NCBI GenBank assembly: GCA_037447655.1
Contig: JBBHKE010002156.1
Location: 64,001-77,936 of the forward strand
Length of the DNA: 13,936 nucleotides
From: Zygnema cylindricum
Taxonomy: Eukaryota > Streptophyta > Zygnematophyceae > Zygnematales > Zygnemataceae
Direction: 5' to 3'
The position numbers and the translations under genes are program-made. Of the stretch, positions 8,401 through 13,110 are shown in pieces. The notes under the pieces were generated by a model. It saw nothing but the letters and a program-made list of their open reading frames with translations. It had not been told where the DNA came from and made no database searches. The first letter of the stretch is position 1. Every line of letters starts with the position of its first letter.

Positions 8401-9263
8401 TTTTTTACAGGATGTGGAACAGCAATTAGTCTCGAAAATGTCGACAATGCAAACCTCCATGACTGCCTCTGGGACAGCTGTCGGAACAGCAGTGGCTGTT
8501 GGGGATGAGACTTCTGAGACTGAAATTTTGAAGACTCTTGTATTGGGAGCTCTTGGAGTTGCTGCTGTTCCTTTCACTCTCATGTCGATGTTCACAGGCA
8601 ATTCTGGAAACCCTAATGTGGTAAGCTACTCTTCGCTCTCTCACACACACTCTTATCTTCCCTTCTCTCCCTTTCTCTTTCTCCCTCTTTTATTCTCCTG
8701 TAAAAAACTTTATTCTTTTGTAAAACCCTTTCCTTTTTCCTCTTTTGAAGAAGAAGCCTTTCCCCTCTTGTCAGCAGAGTTCCTAGCGGTTTGACCTTAA
8801 TTTTTCGACCTTATTGTTTCAATTTTTCTATTTCCTCCCTTATAAATCCATTCCTTTTGGGTGACCTTAATCATTTAACCTTAATGTTTCAATTCTTTCC
8901 TCATTCTTTCCTCTTGAAGAAGCCTTTCCTCCCTCGTTAGTCCATTCCTTGCTGTTTGACCTTCTTATTCCAACTATTTTCATGACTTCTCCTTGTGATT
9001 TCAAATTTTCAATTATTTTGTTACGTTTTTTGCAGATTGGAGCTATGGGTCAACCGAGTGCCGCCAGTTCCGGTCAAGAGTCGGCGGCTCCTACTCCAGT
9101 AGAAGAAATCCTTGCCGGACCGATTATTCAGGGAACTTCTCCGGAAGAATTTTGCCTTTCAGTTCCCCCTGGTTTACGATCTGCCCGAACCGACAAATTT
9201 TGCAACACTATTTTGGAAGCTTCTGCAGCTGCTCTTCCCTCTGTTCCTGCTGTACAAGAGTAG
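2..9263 (+). CDS. LSF1/laforin-like phosphatase domain fused to long coiled coil and membrane segment (15-exon gene, 5' partial)
   Basis: Gene-level entry; exons are listed separately. Joining the exons gives about 1,017 residues with no internal stop. The order is: a dual-specificity phosphatase (DSP) domain, about residues 20-190, with signature SCTTGIERSP; a coiled coil rich in Lys, Glu, Ala and Gln, about residues 190-870; one transmembrane-like segment, LVLGALGVAAVPFTLMSMF; and a C-terminal tail of about 85 residues. By family knowledge the DSP resembles plant LSF1, a starch-degradation scaffold, and more distantly SEX4 and laforin, which remove phosphate from glucans. Those relatives carry a carbohydrate-binding module; none is visible here, although one could lie upstream. 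Inference: a membrane-tethered scaffold, perhaps on plastid membranes or starch, probably with little or no catalysis. The start codon and any transit peptide lie outside the window. Every junction except the exon 4 donor uses GT-AG in matching phase. The architecture is confident; the function is not. Confidence 0.82.
541..640 (+). repeat. CT/CCCT microsatellite within intron 1
   Basis: A pyrimidine tract of (CT)n with CCCT interruptions, of the same type as the large tract at the window end. The surrounding pyrimidine bias continues to about 960. Confidence 0.85.
985..1243 (+). repeat. Three tandem copies of about 90 bp leading to the exon 2 acceptor
   Basis: Each copy begins near TAAACCAGCTTTTGTC (about 986), TAGACCAGCTTTTGTC (about 1082) or TAATCCAGGTTTTTCC (about 1172), and continues with a shared TATCTTTTGCTTTGC-like segment. 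Spacing is about 96 and then 90 bp. The last copy ends at the acceptor used for exon 2, so the array is part of the polypyrimidine region. Confidence 0.75.
1244..1360 (+). CDS. Exon 2: DSP domain through the general-acid loop
   Basis: 39 codons, phase 0 at both ends, between TTTTGTCAG and GTGAGA. It encodes LGLDWNKFRERASEQGLV followed by AIKISMREGDYQDQ. In laforin and SEX4 the catalytic Asp lies 10 residues before the conserved Leu-Pro pair and 31-32 before the catalytic Cys. Here that position is Glu (codon 1340-1342), with an Asp two residues later. The spacing to the Leu-Pro and Cys in exon 3 matches the family exactly. Confidence 0.8.
1361..1782 (+). repeat. Intron 2: iterated copies of the exon 2 donor, then a (CT)n tract
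   Basis: The exon end and donor at about 1349-1373 recur at 1588-1610 (ACCAGGGTCAGGTGAGATA), with about 21 of 24 bases shared. Between them are several weaker versions of a unit like GAGAGGTGAGAWATARCAATAAATGACGGGAGAGGG, near 1392, 1456, 1510 and 1538. A CT dinucleotide run of about 48 bases fills 1681-1728. The minus-strand open frame here is Arg-Glu/Ser-Pro low complexity and is not called. Confidence 0.7.
1681..1728 (+). repeat. (CT)24 microsatellite in intron 2
   Basis: An uninterrupted CT dinucleotide run located about 55 bases upstream of the exon 3 acceptor. It may extend the polypyrimidine tract. Confidence 0.95.
1783..1895 (+). CDS. Exon 3: DSP active-site exon (C-x5-R)
   Basis: Follows acceptor TTTTTTGTAG and ends with GG before GTGAGT (phase 2). 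It encodes AAALPEAVRAVSTLVELGYK and then VHVSCTTGIERSPLVALG. The signature Cys is codon 1855-1857 and the Arg is 1873-1875. The residue before Cys is Ser rather than the usual His, and the P-loop carries Glu immediately before Arg where active enzymes usually have Gly. From memory of the family, plant LSF1 has a similar variant loop (Thr before Cys, an acidic residue before Arg-Ser-Pro). This makes LSF1 the closest relative I can suggest. Confidence 0.85.
1896..2326 (+). repeat. Intron 3 with a second copy of its donor
   Basis: The donor context TTAGGGTGAGTGAATTTCT (about 1891-1910) is repeated about 105 bp downstream as TTAGGGTTAGTGAAATTCT (about 1997-2015). The second copy has lost the GTGAGT consensus. 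The remainder is T-rich and ends at GTGTGCAG. Open frames through it are T-rich shadows. Confidence 0.7.
2327..2399 (+). CDS. Exon 4: DSP helix after the active site (3' end uncertain)
   Basis: Joined to exon 3 in phase 2 this gives GYLTFIKGMEFTDAVEVISD and then NNPAA, the helix after the P-loop and the Arg/Asn-Pro turn of DSPs. The next exon must enter in phase 0, because its other two frames hit stops. NPAA followed by AKTRMAAGDL matches the family without a gap, so the exon should end at about 2399. No GT donor is there: a CT microsatellite starts immediately. Other GT sites (2373, 2464, 2492, 2500, 2594) are poor donors, out of phase, or would truncate the helix. Confidence 0.65.
2400..2585 (+). 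repeat. CT microsatellite with TCTGCCTC interruptions, abutting exon 4
   Basis: About 185 bases of (CT)n with TCCC, TGTC and regularly spaced TCTGCCTC interruptions (near 2514, 2534, 2554, 2575). It reads as Leu-Ser repeats in frame, but a stop follows at 2595. It sits where the exon 4 donor is expected, so it either obscures or replaced the splice site, or its assembled length is wrong. Confidence 0.9.
2631..2775 (+). repeat. Array of acceptor-like units in intron 4
   Basis: A unit like GATTCTTCTTACAGAT recurs about seven times with variations, giving YAG-type ends near 2644, 2663, 2682, 2701, 2714 and 2754. The acceptor assigned to exon 5 (TTTTTTCTTACAG, ending 2866) has the same core. It looks like local amplification of a splice acceptor. 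Confidence 0.7.
2867..2980 (+). CDS. Exon 5: end of DSP domain and linker
   Basis: 38 codons, phase 0 on both sides, from TTCTTACAG to GTACAA. It encodes AKTRMAAGDLKRVSALAHEV followed by SQRRVAARQPGTPADDWL. The first half fits the last helix of the phosphatase fold; the second is a basic, Pro-containing linker. In laforin-type plant proteins a CBM48 module would start soon after this point. Here the next exons lead into a coiled coil. Confidence 0.75.
2981..3678 (+). repeat. Intron 5 built from about six decayed copies of the exon 5 donor plus an acceptor copy
   Basis: CTGGCTGGTACAAAA at the exon 5/intron junction (from 2974) recurs at 3080, and in weaker forms near 3181, 3256, 3316 and 3335. 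The first intervals are about 106 and 101 bp and share a long G/T-rich interior. Near the other end, GCAGCAGCTGAAC...GAAGATTTAAAG (3585-3624) resembles the start of exon 6 at 3675-3715, which looks like a duplicated acceptor and exon edge. The short segment 3589-3623 was considered as an exon and rejected on phase. Confidence 0.7.
3679..3759 (+). CDS. Exon 6: helical linker
   Basis: 27 codons, phase 0 both sides, from a long T run plus GGCAG to donor GTACCT. It encodes TAQQLLVAEAFERGVATDIT and LSDAVSK. It is predicted mostly helical and sits between the phosphatase fold and the coiled coil. A copy of its donor context (TTTCTAAGGTTGTATG) lies about 40 bp downstream in intron 6. Confidence 0.75.
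3984..4037 (+). CDS. Exon 7: start of coiled coil
   Basis: 18 codons, VASIKANRAALEELAVHK, phase 0 on both sides, from TTTTTTTTGCAG to GTATTT. It is a small helical exon whose frame joins cleanly to exons 6 and 8. Confidence 0.75.
4038..4345 (+). repeat. Intron 7 with CT tract and a copy of the exon 8 acceptor edge
   Basis: The intron has a CT/CCCT tract at about 4205-4270. It also holds GAAGTGAATGCTGAAGATC (4277-4295), which resembles the exon 8 boundary TCAGGCGAATGCTGAAAAG about 65 bp further on. In this copy the AG is present but the T-tract is CT-rich. Confidence 0.6.
4346..4834 (+). CDS. Exon 8: main coiled-coil exon (163 codons)
   Basis: Phase 0 at both ends, from a T11 run plus CAG to GTGAAG. 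The translation is dominated by Ala, Lys, Glu and Gln with heptad-like Leu/Val spacing and no Pro or Trp: a classic coiled coil. It holds the first of the repeated motifs, DFFARQLQSLKEKE, followed closely by a variant, EKEALARQVEFLTAREG. An opposite-strand open frame (4342-4533) is the antisense shadow of this exon. Confidence 0.9.
4835..5087 (+). repeat. Intron 8 with duplicated acceptor region
   Basis: GTGTTTGATTTGAGCATGTAA (5005-5025) resembles the acceptor region GTGTTGCTTTTGAGCAGATAA (5071-5091), about 66 bp apart. A GA-rich segment at 4903-4942 begins GTGAAGGAGAGG, close to the GTGAAGGAGC near the end of exon 8. Confidence 0.55.
5088..5218 (+). CDS. Exon 9: coiled coil
   Basis: Enters in phase 0 after TTTGAGCAG and ends in phase 2 before GTAAGA. 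It contains a Ser-rich turn (ASSSSKDAK) and then AKERVDFFQR, the start of the second copy of the coiled-coil motif. The splice falls inside that motif. Confidence 0.85.
5361..5625 (+). CDS. Exon 10: coiled coil with Pro-rich hinge
   Basis: Completes the split Arg codon and continues QVAALKEREAITRDQAK, finishing the second motif. It ends with KPVEKPEVPTTIQVSAAD, a Pro/Val/Glu hinge that interrupts the coil, before donor GTAAGT (phase 0). A partial second copy of the donor region lies exactly 100 bp downstream in intron 10. Confidence 0.87.
5617..5770 (+). repeat. Two copies, 100 bp apart, spanning the exon 10 donor
   Basis: TGTGCAGATAATTAGGGCAAG (from 5631) and TGTGCAGGAAAATTAGGGTAAG (from 5731) are near-identical. 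The similarity extends back into the exon edge, with GCAGCTGATGT matched by a degenerate GGAGCTGTTTG. In the second copy the donor is destroyed. Confidence 0.7.
5868..6423 (+). CDS. Exon 11: coiled coil, motif copies 3 and 4 (185 codons)
   Basis: Begins NAEVKKLLEELAAAQKRE after ATTACAG (phase 0). It contains QVQFLHRRIENLKEKE and QLDFFHRRLDLIKIREE, two further copies of the motif about 75 residues apart. The proposed donor GTGCCC at 6424 is weak but gives the phase 1 needed by exon 12 and rebuilds AKAAGLRVEYFFR, which matches the motif pattern. If unspliced, the frame stays open for 54 more codons to a stop at 6585-6587. Confidence 0.85.
6424..7128 (+). other. Intron 11 (705 bp) with open read-through and a partial exon 12 copy
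   Basis: The first 164 bases continue the exon 11 frame, including a Pro-rich MAPLPPPPW segment and a Gly/Leu-rich end. Further in, GAAGGAGAAGGAGACAGC (6709-6726) is identical to 7169-7186 in exon 12. The stretch 6854-7081 has an open frame with no acceptor or family similarity and is not called. A CT tract lies at 6900-6940. Confidence 0.6.
7129..7453 (+). CDS. Exon 12: coiled coil, motif copy 5
   Basis: Enters in phase 1 after TTTTTTTACAG and encodes VEYFFRHIEQLKEKETAARN, the best late copy of the motif, then a continuous Ala/Lys/Glu coil to VKQLR. It ends in phase 2 at GTGAGA followed by a GA tract. A competing minus-strand frame of similar length lacks any family resemblance. Confidence 0.88.
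7454..7680 (+). repeat. Intron 12 with duplicated acceptor and exon 13 edge
   Basis: AGTTGATATTTACCGGAAAGATC (7577-7599) and TGTTGATATTTTTCAGGAAAGAG (about 7665-7687) are two copies about 90 bp apart. The upstream copy has lost the acceptor AG, and its exon-like part is decayed. Confidence 0.75.
7681..7825 (+). CDS. Exon 13: end of coiled coil
   Basis: Completes an Arg codon and reads KEATKMASDLTDARIRADRL, then AAELEQSLVAAGKKPRHWND and LDKSAAVA, ending in phase 0 at a perfect GTGAGT. The GKKPRHWND segment breaks the coil and leads to the membrane-proximal region. Confidence 0.85.
7787..8135 (+). repeat. Donor-side repeats: exon 13 end plus donor, about four copies
   Basis: CACTGGAATGACTTGG...GTAGCTGTGAGTAACCCTAAAAA at the real junction recurs from about 7891 (CACTGGAATGGTTTTGG, donor lost) and from about 7991 (GCTGGAATGATTAGG, with intact GCTGTGAGTAACCCTAGAAAA and GT at 8029). 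A shorter version (GCTGTGAGTTGCCTGAAAACC) has its GT at 8114. The period is about 100 bp. Exon-like parts of the copies carry frame breaks. Confidence 0.85.
8213..8440 (+). repeat. Acceptor-side repeats: three copies of the exon 14 start
   Basis: The real exon start GATGTGGAACAGCAATTAG (8411) has an upstream copy at 8225 (AAAGCGGAACAGGATCTGG, behind a good TTTTTTGCAG acceptor) and another near 8331 (GAGTAGAACAGGAACTGTC, acceptor lost). Preceding bases are also shared: TTTAATTATGATTTTGTTAC and CTTAATTATGGTTTTTTTAC. Confidence 0.85.
8225..8266 (+). pseudogene. Duplicated, stop-terminated exon 14 start (possible alternative terminal exon)
   Basis: Read in the phase supplied by exon 13, this gives KAEQDLVSKMYIR and then a stop. 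The true exon gives DVEQQLVSKMSTM, so nine positions are shared. It keeps an intact TTTTTTGCAG acceptor. It is most simply a decayed tandem duplicate, but splicing into it would end the protein before the membrane segment. Confidence 0.5.
8411..8620 (+). CDS. Exon 14: membrane-segment exon
   Basis: 70 codons, phase 0 on both sides, from TTTTTTTACAG to GTAAGC. It contains a short polar region (SGTAVGTAVAVGDETSETE), then ILKTLVLGALGVAAVPFTLM followed by SMFTGN. The hydrophobic stretch is about 19-22 residues with a Lys at the front, long enough for one membrane pass. The coil would lie on one side and the C-terminal tail on the other. An ORF on the opposite strand is a shadow. Confidence 0.85.
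8621..9035 (+). repeat. Intron 14 with degenerate repeats of about 100 bp
   Basis: Repeated elements include TCTTTTGAAGAAGAAGCC (about 8741) and TCCTCTTGAAGAAGCC (about 8909); ATTCCTTTTGGGTGACCTTAA (about 8849), matched by CGGTTTGACCTTAAT (about 8788) and TGTTTGACCTTCTT (about 8953); and TGTTTCAATT (8816 and 8887). Each is followed by T-rich sequence. This is about three diverged tandem units between the donor and acceptor. Confidence 0.6.
9036..9263 (+). CDS. Exon 15: C-terminal tail and stop
   Basis: Begins IGAMGQPSAASSGQESAAPT after TTTTTTGCAG (phase 0) and ends ALPSVPAVQE with TAG at 9261-9263. The tail is Ser/Ala/Pro-rich with an acidic patch (VEEI), and has a possible folded part around EEFCLSVPPGLRSARTDKFC. 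I do not recognise a domain. An in-phase GTACAA at 9252, the same hexamer as the exon 5 donor, could act as an alternative donor. Confidence 0.85.
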   Translation: MGAMGQPSAASSGQESAAPTPVEEILAGPIIQGTSPEEFCLSVPPGLRSARTDKFCNTILEASAAALPSVPAVQE

Positions 9264-9600
9264 AGAGAGAGGGCGACGAAGAGAGGGCAATGGAGAGAGG
9301 GAGATGGAGAGGGGAGAGGGAGACAGAGAGAGGAGAGGGGGAGAGGGAGATCAAATGTTTCTGATTTTGTTGTTTGTTCAGAAGTGGACAAACTGTTGGT
9401 GAATTGCTTAGTTCTCATGTATAAGAAAAAGTTGTGATGTGACGATACAGGGCGAGAAAAAGACAAGCCTGAGTAGTGACAAATTTGTTGGCTCTACTTG
9501 GCTGTACAGATGCTGTAAAGCGACCCTTTTTTTCCCTTTTTTTGTGGTTTGGTGTGTAATAGACGTTTTATAAACAAATTTTATTAAAGGTTTTACTTTA
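9264..9600 (+). other. Probable 3' UTR with GA tract and polyadenylation-type signals
   Basis: The stop is followed directly by about 90 bases of GA-rich repeat (9263-9352). TGTAA (9555-9559, an algal-type signal) and ATTAAA (9583-9588) lie in a T-rich context. The transcript end is therefore placed provisionally at about 9560-9610. No competing gene is seen. Confidence 0.5.
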
Positions 9601-10222
9601 TTAGAAATATGTGACTCGACACTTAAAAAAAGTCTTTTAGGTCCTAAATCTTCGACAGTTAGGGCTTCTATCTCAACCTTTCACTTTTGTTTTGAAAAAA
9701 AGGTTGTTTTTGAAAAAAGAAAAGGAACTAAAGAGTAACCTTTTTAAAAATTGTCAAAGAGTAACCTTTTGTAAAGGGGGGAAGGGTTAGAGAGAGAAGG
9801 CTTTTATATTGTGGTGGAGGTGAGAGTCGTTTTTTATACTCTTATATGAAGAAGCTGATTGCATTGGAGGTGAAAAATTGGTTCCTCGAAAAAAAAAGGA
9901 AGATGTTTTCAAAAGTGAGGTTTAGGGTTTATAGATCTGGTTTTGAGTAGTTTTAGGTCATTGGAAGGACAGTAGAATGGCTGGTTTCAAAATATTATAT
10001 GGCATGTCTTTTTGCGTCATTGATAAAACCATTTAACATGAAAATGCCATTTTGTTTTTTCTTTGTTGTTTTGTTTTTTGCTTCCTTTTTTACTGTAATT
10101 GTCAATTGATGTGTCAATATAACTTTTTATTCTGGAATTAGTGCTTATATCTCAATGAAGTTCTTGTGTGAAATATACATTTTTTTAAGATTTGGTTATT
10201 TTTTTACTATGGATTTTTACAG
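9601..10222. other. Non-coding, AT-rich intergenic stretch
   Basis: I see no supported gene or RNA. There are small repeats (AAAGAGTAACCTTTT at about 9729 and 9756) and T/A runs. Telomere-like TTTAGGGTTT occurs at about 9921. Confidence 0.5.
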
Positions 10223-10353
10223 AATCCGGAATTGAAATTCGTGGAAAGTCATAAAATAACAAAAGCAAAGGAGAGGGAAAAAAGAGTACTTGGCAACTGC
10301 TTTTTGGAGTGCAAGATTTTGACAACAACGGCAGAGGAACAGAACTGGATGAT
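10223..10353 (+). CDS. Possible internal exon of unknown gene
   Basis: Behind a good acceptor (ATTTTTACAG) one frame is open for 43 codons: NPELKFVESHKITKAKERE and KRVLGNCFLECKILTTTAEE and QNWM, ending at donor GTGAGG in phase 2. The other two frames have early stops. The composition is protein-like (charged and hydrophobic mix, Cys, Trp), unlike nearby AT-rich DNA. No family is recognised. It could be an exon of a separate gene or an alternative 3' exon of the upstream gene through the phase-0 GTACAA at 9252. Confidence 0.3.
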
Positions 10354-10469
10354 GTGAGGATTCCATCATATGATAATAATCTCTAGGGTTTTTTAGGGTT
10401 TGTCTTGTAAATGAAAATTACCAAGCTACGGGATAGTAAATTGGCACTGTAAATTTATCAACATTTCAG

Positions 10470-10542
10470 GCATGCTGGTTTACCTGTGGTATTTTCCGTG
10501 ATAGTGAAACTAAGTGTTAATCTAGTGTCCTCAAAACCTTAA
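10470..10542 (+). CDS. Possible terminal exon paired with 10223-10353
   Basis: After acceptor ACATTTCAG, the phase from the preceding candidate exon completes a Met codon and gives HAGLPVVFSVIVKLSVNL, then VSSKP and TAA at 10540-10542. It is short and hydrophobic, supported only by splice-site quality and phase agreement. Confidence 0.2.
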
Positions 10543-10564
10543 AAACCCTAAGTAGCCCAATAAC

Positions 10565-11310
10565 TAGTGTTGGGTATCGGGTTAATTCTTATCGCGATAA
10601 TTTCGATATTGGAAATATCGAATGTCATGGAGCAGATCCTCGATACATCGCACCGCCACCATAAATTATCGCATATATGTCGAAAAAAGACTACATACCC
10701 ATTGTACGGAAAATCGTAGATACCACCCCCCCACACACACACACCAAGCGAGCCAGGAAGCTGAAAAAACGAAAATTTTTCATTTTTTTTTTGACATAGC
10801 ACTTTATTTTCGATAATGCCGATACATCGAATATCGGTATCTGAAATCGGATATATCGACATCGGCAAAAGGTCCTTACTACCAACATACCAAAACCCCA
10901 AATTTCCTTTGTCAAGTCAGTAGTAAGTGTAGTGTGGTTGAACATTTAACCTGTAACTCGTTAAACATAGCTCAGCCGAGATGTCATAATTTTCTATGCC
11001 TTCAACAACTCTCCAATTGTTGAGCCACAGGTTCAAAGAGTGAAACGTACCATCCTAAAAACCCTAAAACCAAGATAAACAATAAAATGCGCTCAGAATC
11101 ACGCCAGAAGAACACTAGAGAAATGTAGGACAACCAAAGGATTGAAAGCCAATTGTGTACGAAATTTCATGAAAATTTTCATTTTTTTTTATGGTTCGAT
11201 ATATCGCGATAATTTGGTTTTCGATATATCGAAGCGATACATCGAATATCGGGTATCTGAAATTCGATATATATCGAATATCGGCAAAAGGTCCTTGATA
11301 CCCAACACTA
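10565..11310. mobile_element. Possible non-autonomous TIR (MITE/foldback-like) element rich in CGATA palindromes
   Basis: A perfect 14-bp inverted repeat bounds the segment: TAGTGTTGGGTATC at 10565-10578 and GATACCCAACACTA at 11297-11310. The interior is packed with CGATATATCG, TCGATA and TATCGAA palindromes, able to fold back, and has no transposase frame. The ends resemble hAT-type MITE termini in style. I could not identify a target-site duplication. A degraded right end (ACTACCAACATACC, about 10878) also occurs, so the original element may have been about 320 bp before the local duplication. Confidence 0.45.
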
Positions 11311-11640
11311 CCAAAAACCCCAAATTTCCTTTGTCAAGTCAAGTAGTCAAGTGTAGTGTGGTTTGAACATGGCTCGTTAACCTGTAACTCGTTAAAACAT
11401 AGCTCGAGCCGGAGATGTCATAATTTTCTATGCCTTCAACAACTCAATTAATTGTTGAGCCACAGGTTCAAAGAGTGAAACGGTACTATCCTAAAAAACC
11501 CTAAAAAACTATAAAAAACCAAGATAAAACAATAAAAAATGCGTTCAGAATCACGTTGTAGAAGAACCACTAGGAGAAATGTGGAAGGACAACCAAAGGA
11601 TTGTTAAGCCAATTGTGTACGAAATTGTCAAAAGACATGT
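10768..11640. repeat. Tandem duplication, two copies of about 400 and 460 bp
   Basis: Copy 1 (about 10768-11167) and copy 2 (about 11168-11635) both start with GAAAATTTTTCATTTTTTTT-like sequence and share CGAATATCGG, GGCAAAAGGTCCTT, CCCAAATTTCCTTTGTCAAG, ATGTCATAATTTTCTATGCC, AATTGTTGAGCCACAGGTTC and GGACAACCAAAGGATTG in the same order. Differences are largely single-base or small deletions in copy 1. Copy 2 runs into the open frame at 11579-11965. Confidence 0.85.
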
Positions 11641-11965
11641 CAAAGGAGGTGAAAATCTCTTTATCTCCTTAGGCAACTGGTATGAAGTTGCTAGTTGGGT
11701 CTTGGTGCAAGTAGTCTCATCTCTTGAAGGCCACTGCATCTCGAGCCACGCACTTCGTATACACTGTTGCCCGCGAGGAAAAAAGGGATCCCTAAGAGTC
11801 TATGAGAATAATGTCAATCGATGTTCTTTCAGATTTATGCTGAAACAAAACATCCACGTGAAGGCTAAGAATAACCCTAGATTGAGAACGTGGGGGGAGT
11901 ATATGGGACACTTGGCGTTTGACTACGTACCTTGTTCCGCTTCCCACTATTGCTACTTCATCTAG
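11579..11965 (+). CDS. Unrecognised open frame (128 codons), doubtful
   Basis: An ATG-initiated frame reading MWKDNQRIVKPIVYEIVKRH... ending SHYCYFI. Its first part lies in the duplicated DNA, and the equivalent place in copy 1 is broken. No domain, transmembrane segment or family is recognised. It may be part of a decayed mobile element or chance. It is listed only as the longest plausible plus-strand frame in this region. Confidence 0.15.
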   Translation: MWKDNQRIVKPIVYEIVKRHVKGGENLFISLGNWYEVASWVLVQVVSSLEGHCISSHALRIHCCPRGKKGSLRVYENNVNRCSFRFMLKQNIHVKAKNNPRLRTWGEYMGHLAFDYVPCSASHYCYFI

Positions 11966-13105
11966 AACCATGTGTTTTTGTCTACTCCTGATCGTGCGAG
12001 CAATGGAGCAAATAGATGGTTTGCTCAATATATAGGTTGACCACAAAGGCTTGCTTAAAAGCGAAAGGTGCGACAAGCAGAGACGTAAGTGAATCTCATA
12101 AGAGAACTGTTGGTGAGAAAAAAAAAAGGAGTAGCAACAAGCCAAACTCTTACACTTAGGCCCCGAATACGAGGGAATTGGACTACGTGCTTCAACCGAA
12201 TGGAGGGCTTCAAGAAGGTTTTTGAAATCAGCGACCAGTACCTGCTACGCGACTTGTTTACTACACACGTGGGTAACATGCGGTGTGAAGGAAGAGAATG
12301 GAATAACTTGGTCTTAGATCTTAACTTGTAAAAGCGAACAAGCAAGCAATAAAATTTATTGAAATGGTAACAAACCGTCGACTTTAGAGACCACGTGAGT
12401 TAAAGTAGGAGTGGCGTCTACTAGAAGACGTGACGGACGATAGATGTCATCAAAGCCCAACTTCTTAGATAAAGTGATGGTGTTGTGGTAGTCGTAAGAT
12501 CCGGAATGTGAGCCCAAAAAGAGACTGCTAAAGGAGCTTTTCTTAAGAGCGACTAGTCCTTTCGAGCGATCAAAATTAGTATGGTCGACAAGCTGATGTA
12601 GACTTAAAGTGAGACGACTATAATAATATGTAAGAGAGGAAATGAAAGGGGAGAAGGGCGCGAAAGTAATGCCCATCGATATGAGAAAGGAGTAGACAAA
12701 TTGGAAATGAACTAGTGAATTTCTTACAGCCTATAGGTGAGCTAAATCAAACAAAAGACCTCCCTGAGGAAAAGGCGGCGAAAGAGAAAGAACGGAGAGA
12801 TTGAATGGATGACCAACGGTGGTCGATGAAGGGGAGATTTTGAAGCCAAGGTCAAGGACAAAATTTGGGATCATCTCTACGGTGAGGGGGAAAATATTCA
12901 AATACAGTTGTAGGTAGATGATGTTGTTTCACAATTAGTAGCAAAGGTGCGATCAAAGGTGGAGCGACTTTGTTAAGGGGTTGGGGCTGACTTGACAATG
13001 ATGCTAAATTGAGCAAGAGTAGTCGCTTGATGAAGGGATACAGTCGGCTTACACTCCAAATGCACTAAAAAACAATTAAGTAAGGATCCTCCAAACTTAA
13101 CATGA
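11966..13105. other. Stretch without recognisable genes
   Basis: Both strands hold only medium open frames, for example minus-strand 12356-12676 (reading ...GFDDIYRPSRLLVDATPT...). They lack splice signals or known domains that I can identify. Base composition is more balanced than in the introns, which could mean an old, decayed retroelement, but I see no LTRs, protease, reverse transcriptase or integrase motifs. Confidence 0.4.
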
Positions 13106-13110
13106 GGACT

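Noticed and set aside
12356-12676. Minus-strand 106-codon frame as a retroelement fragment
   Set aside because: I could not recognise any gag, protease, reverse transcriptase or integrase motif, and saw no LTRs, so no mobile-element call was made.
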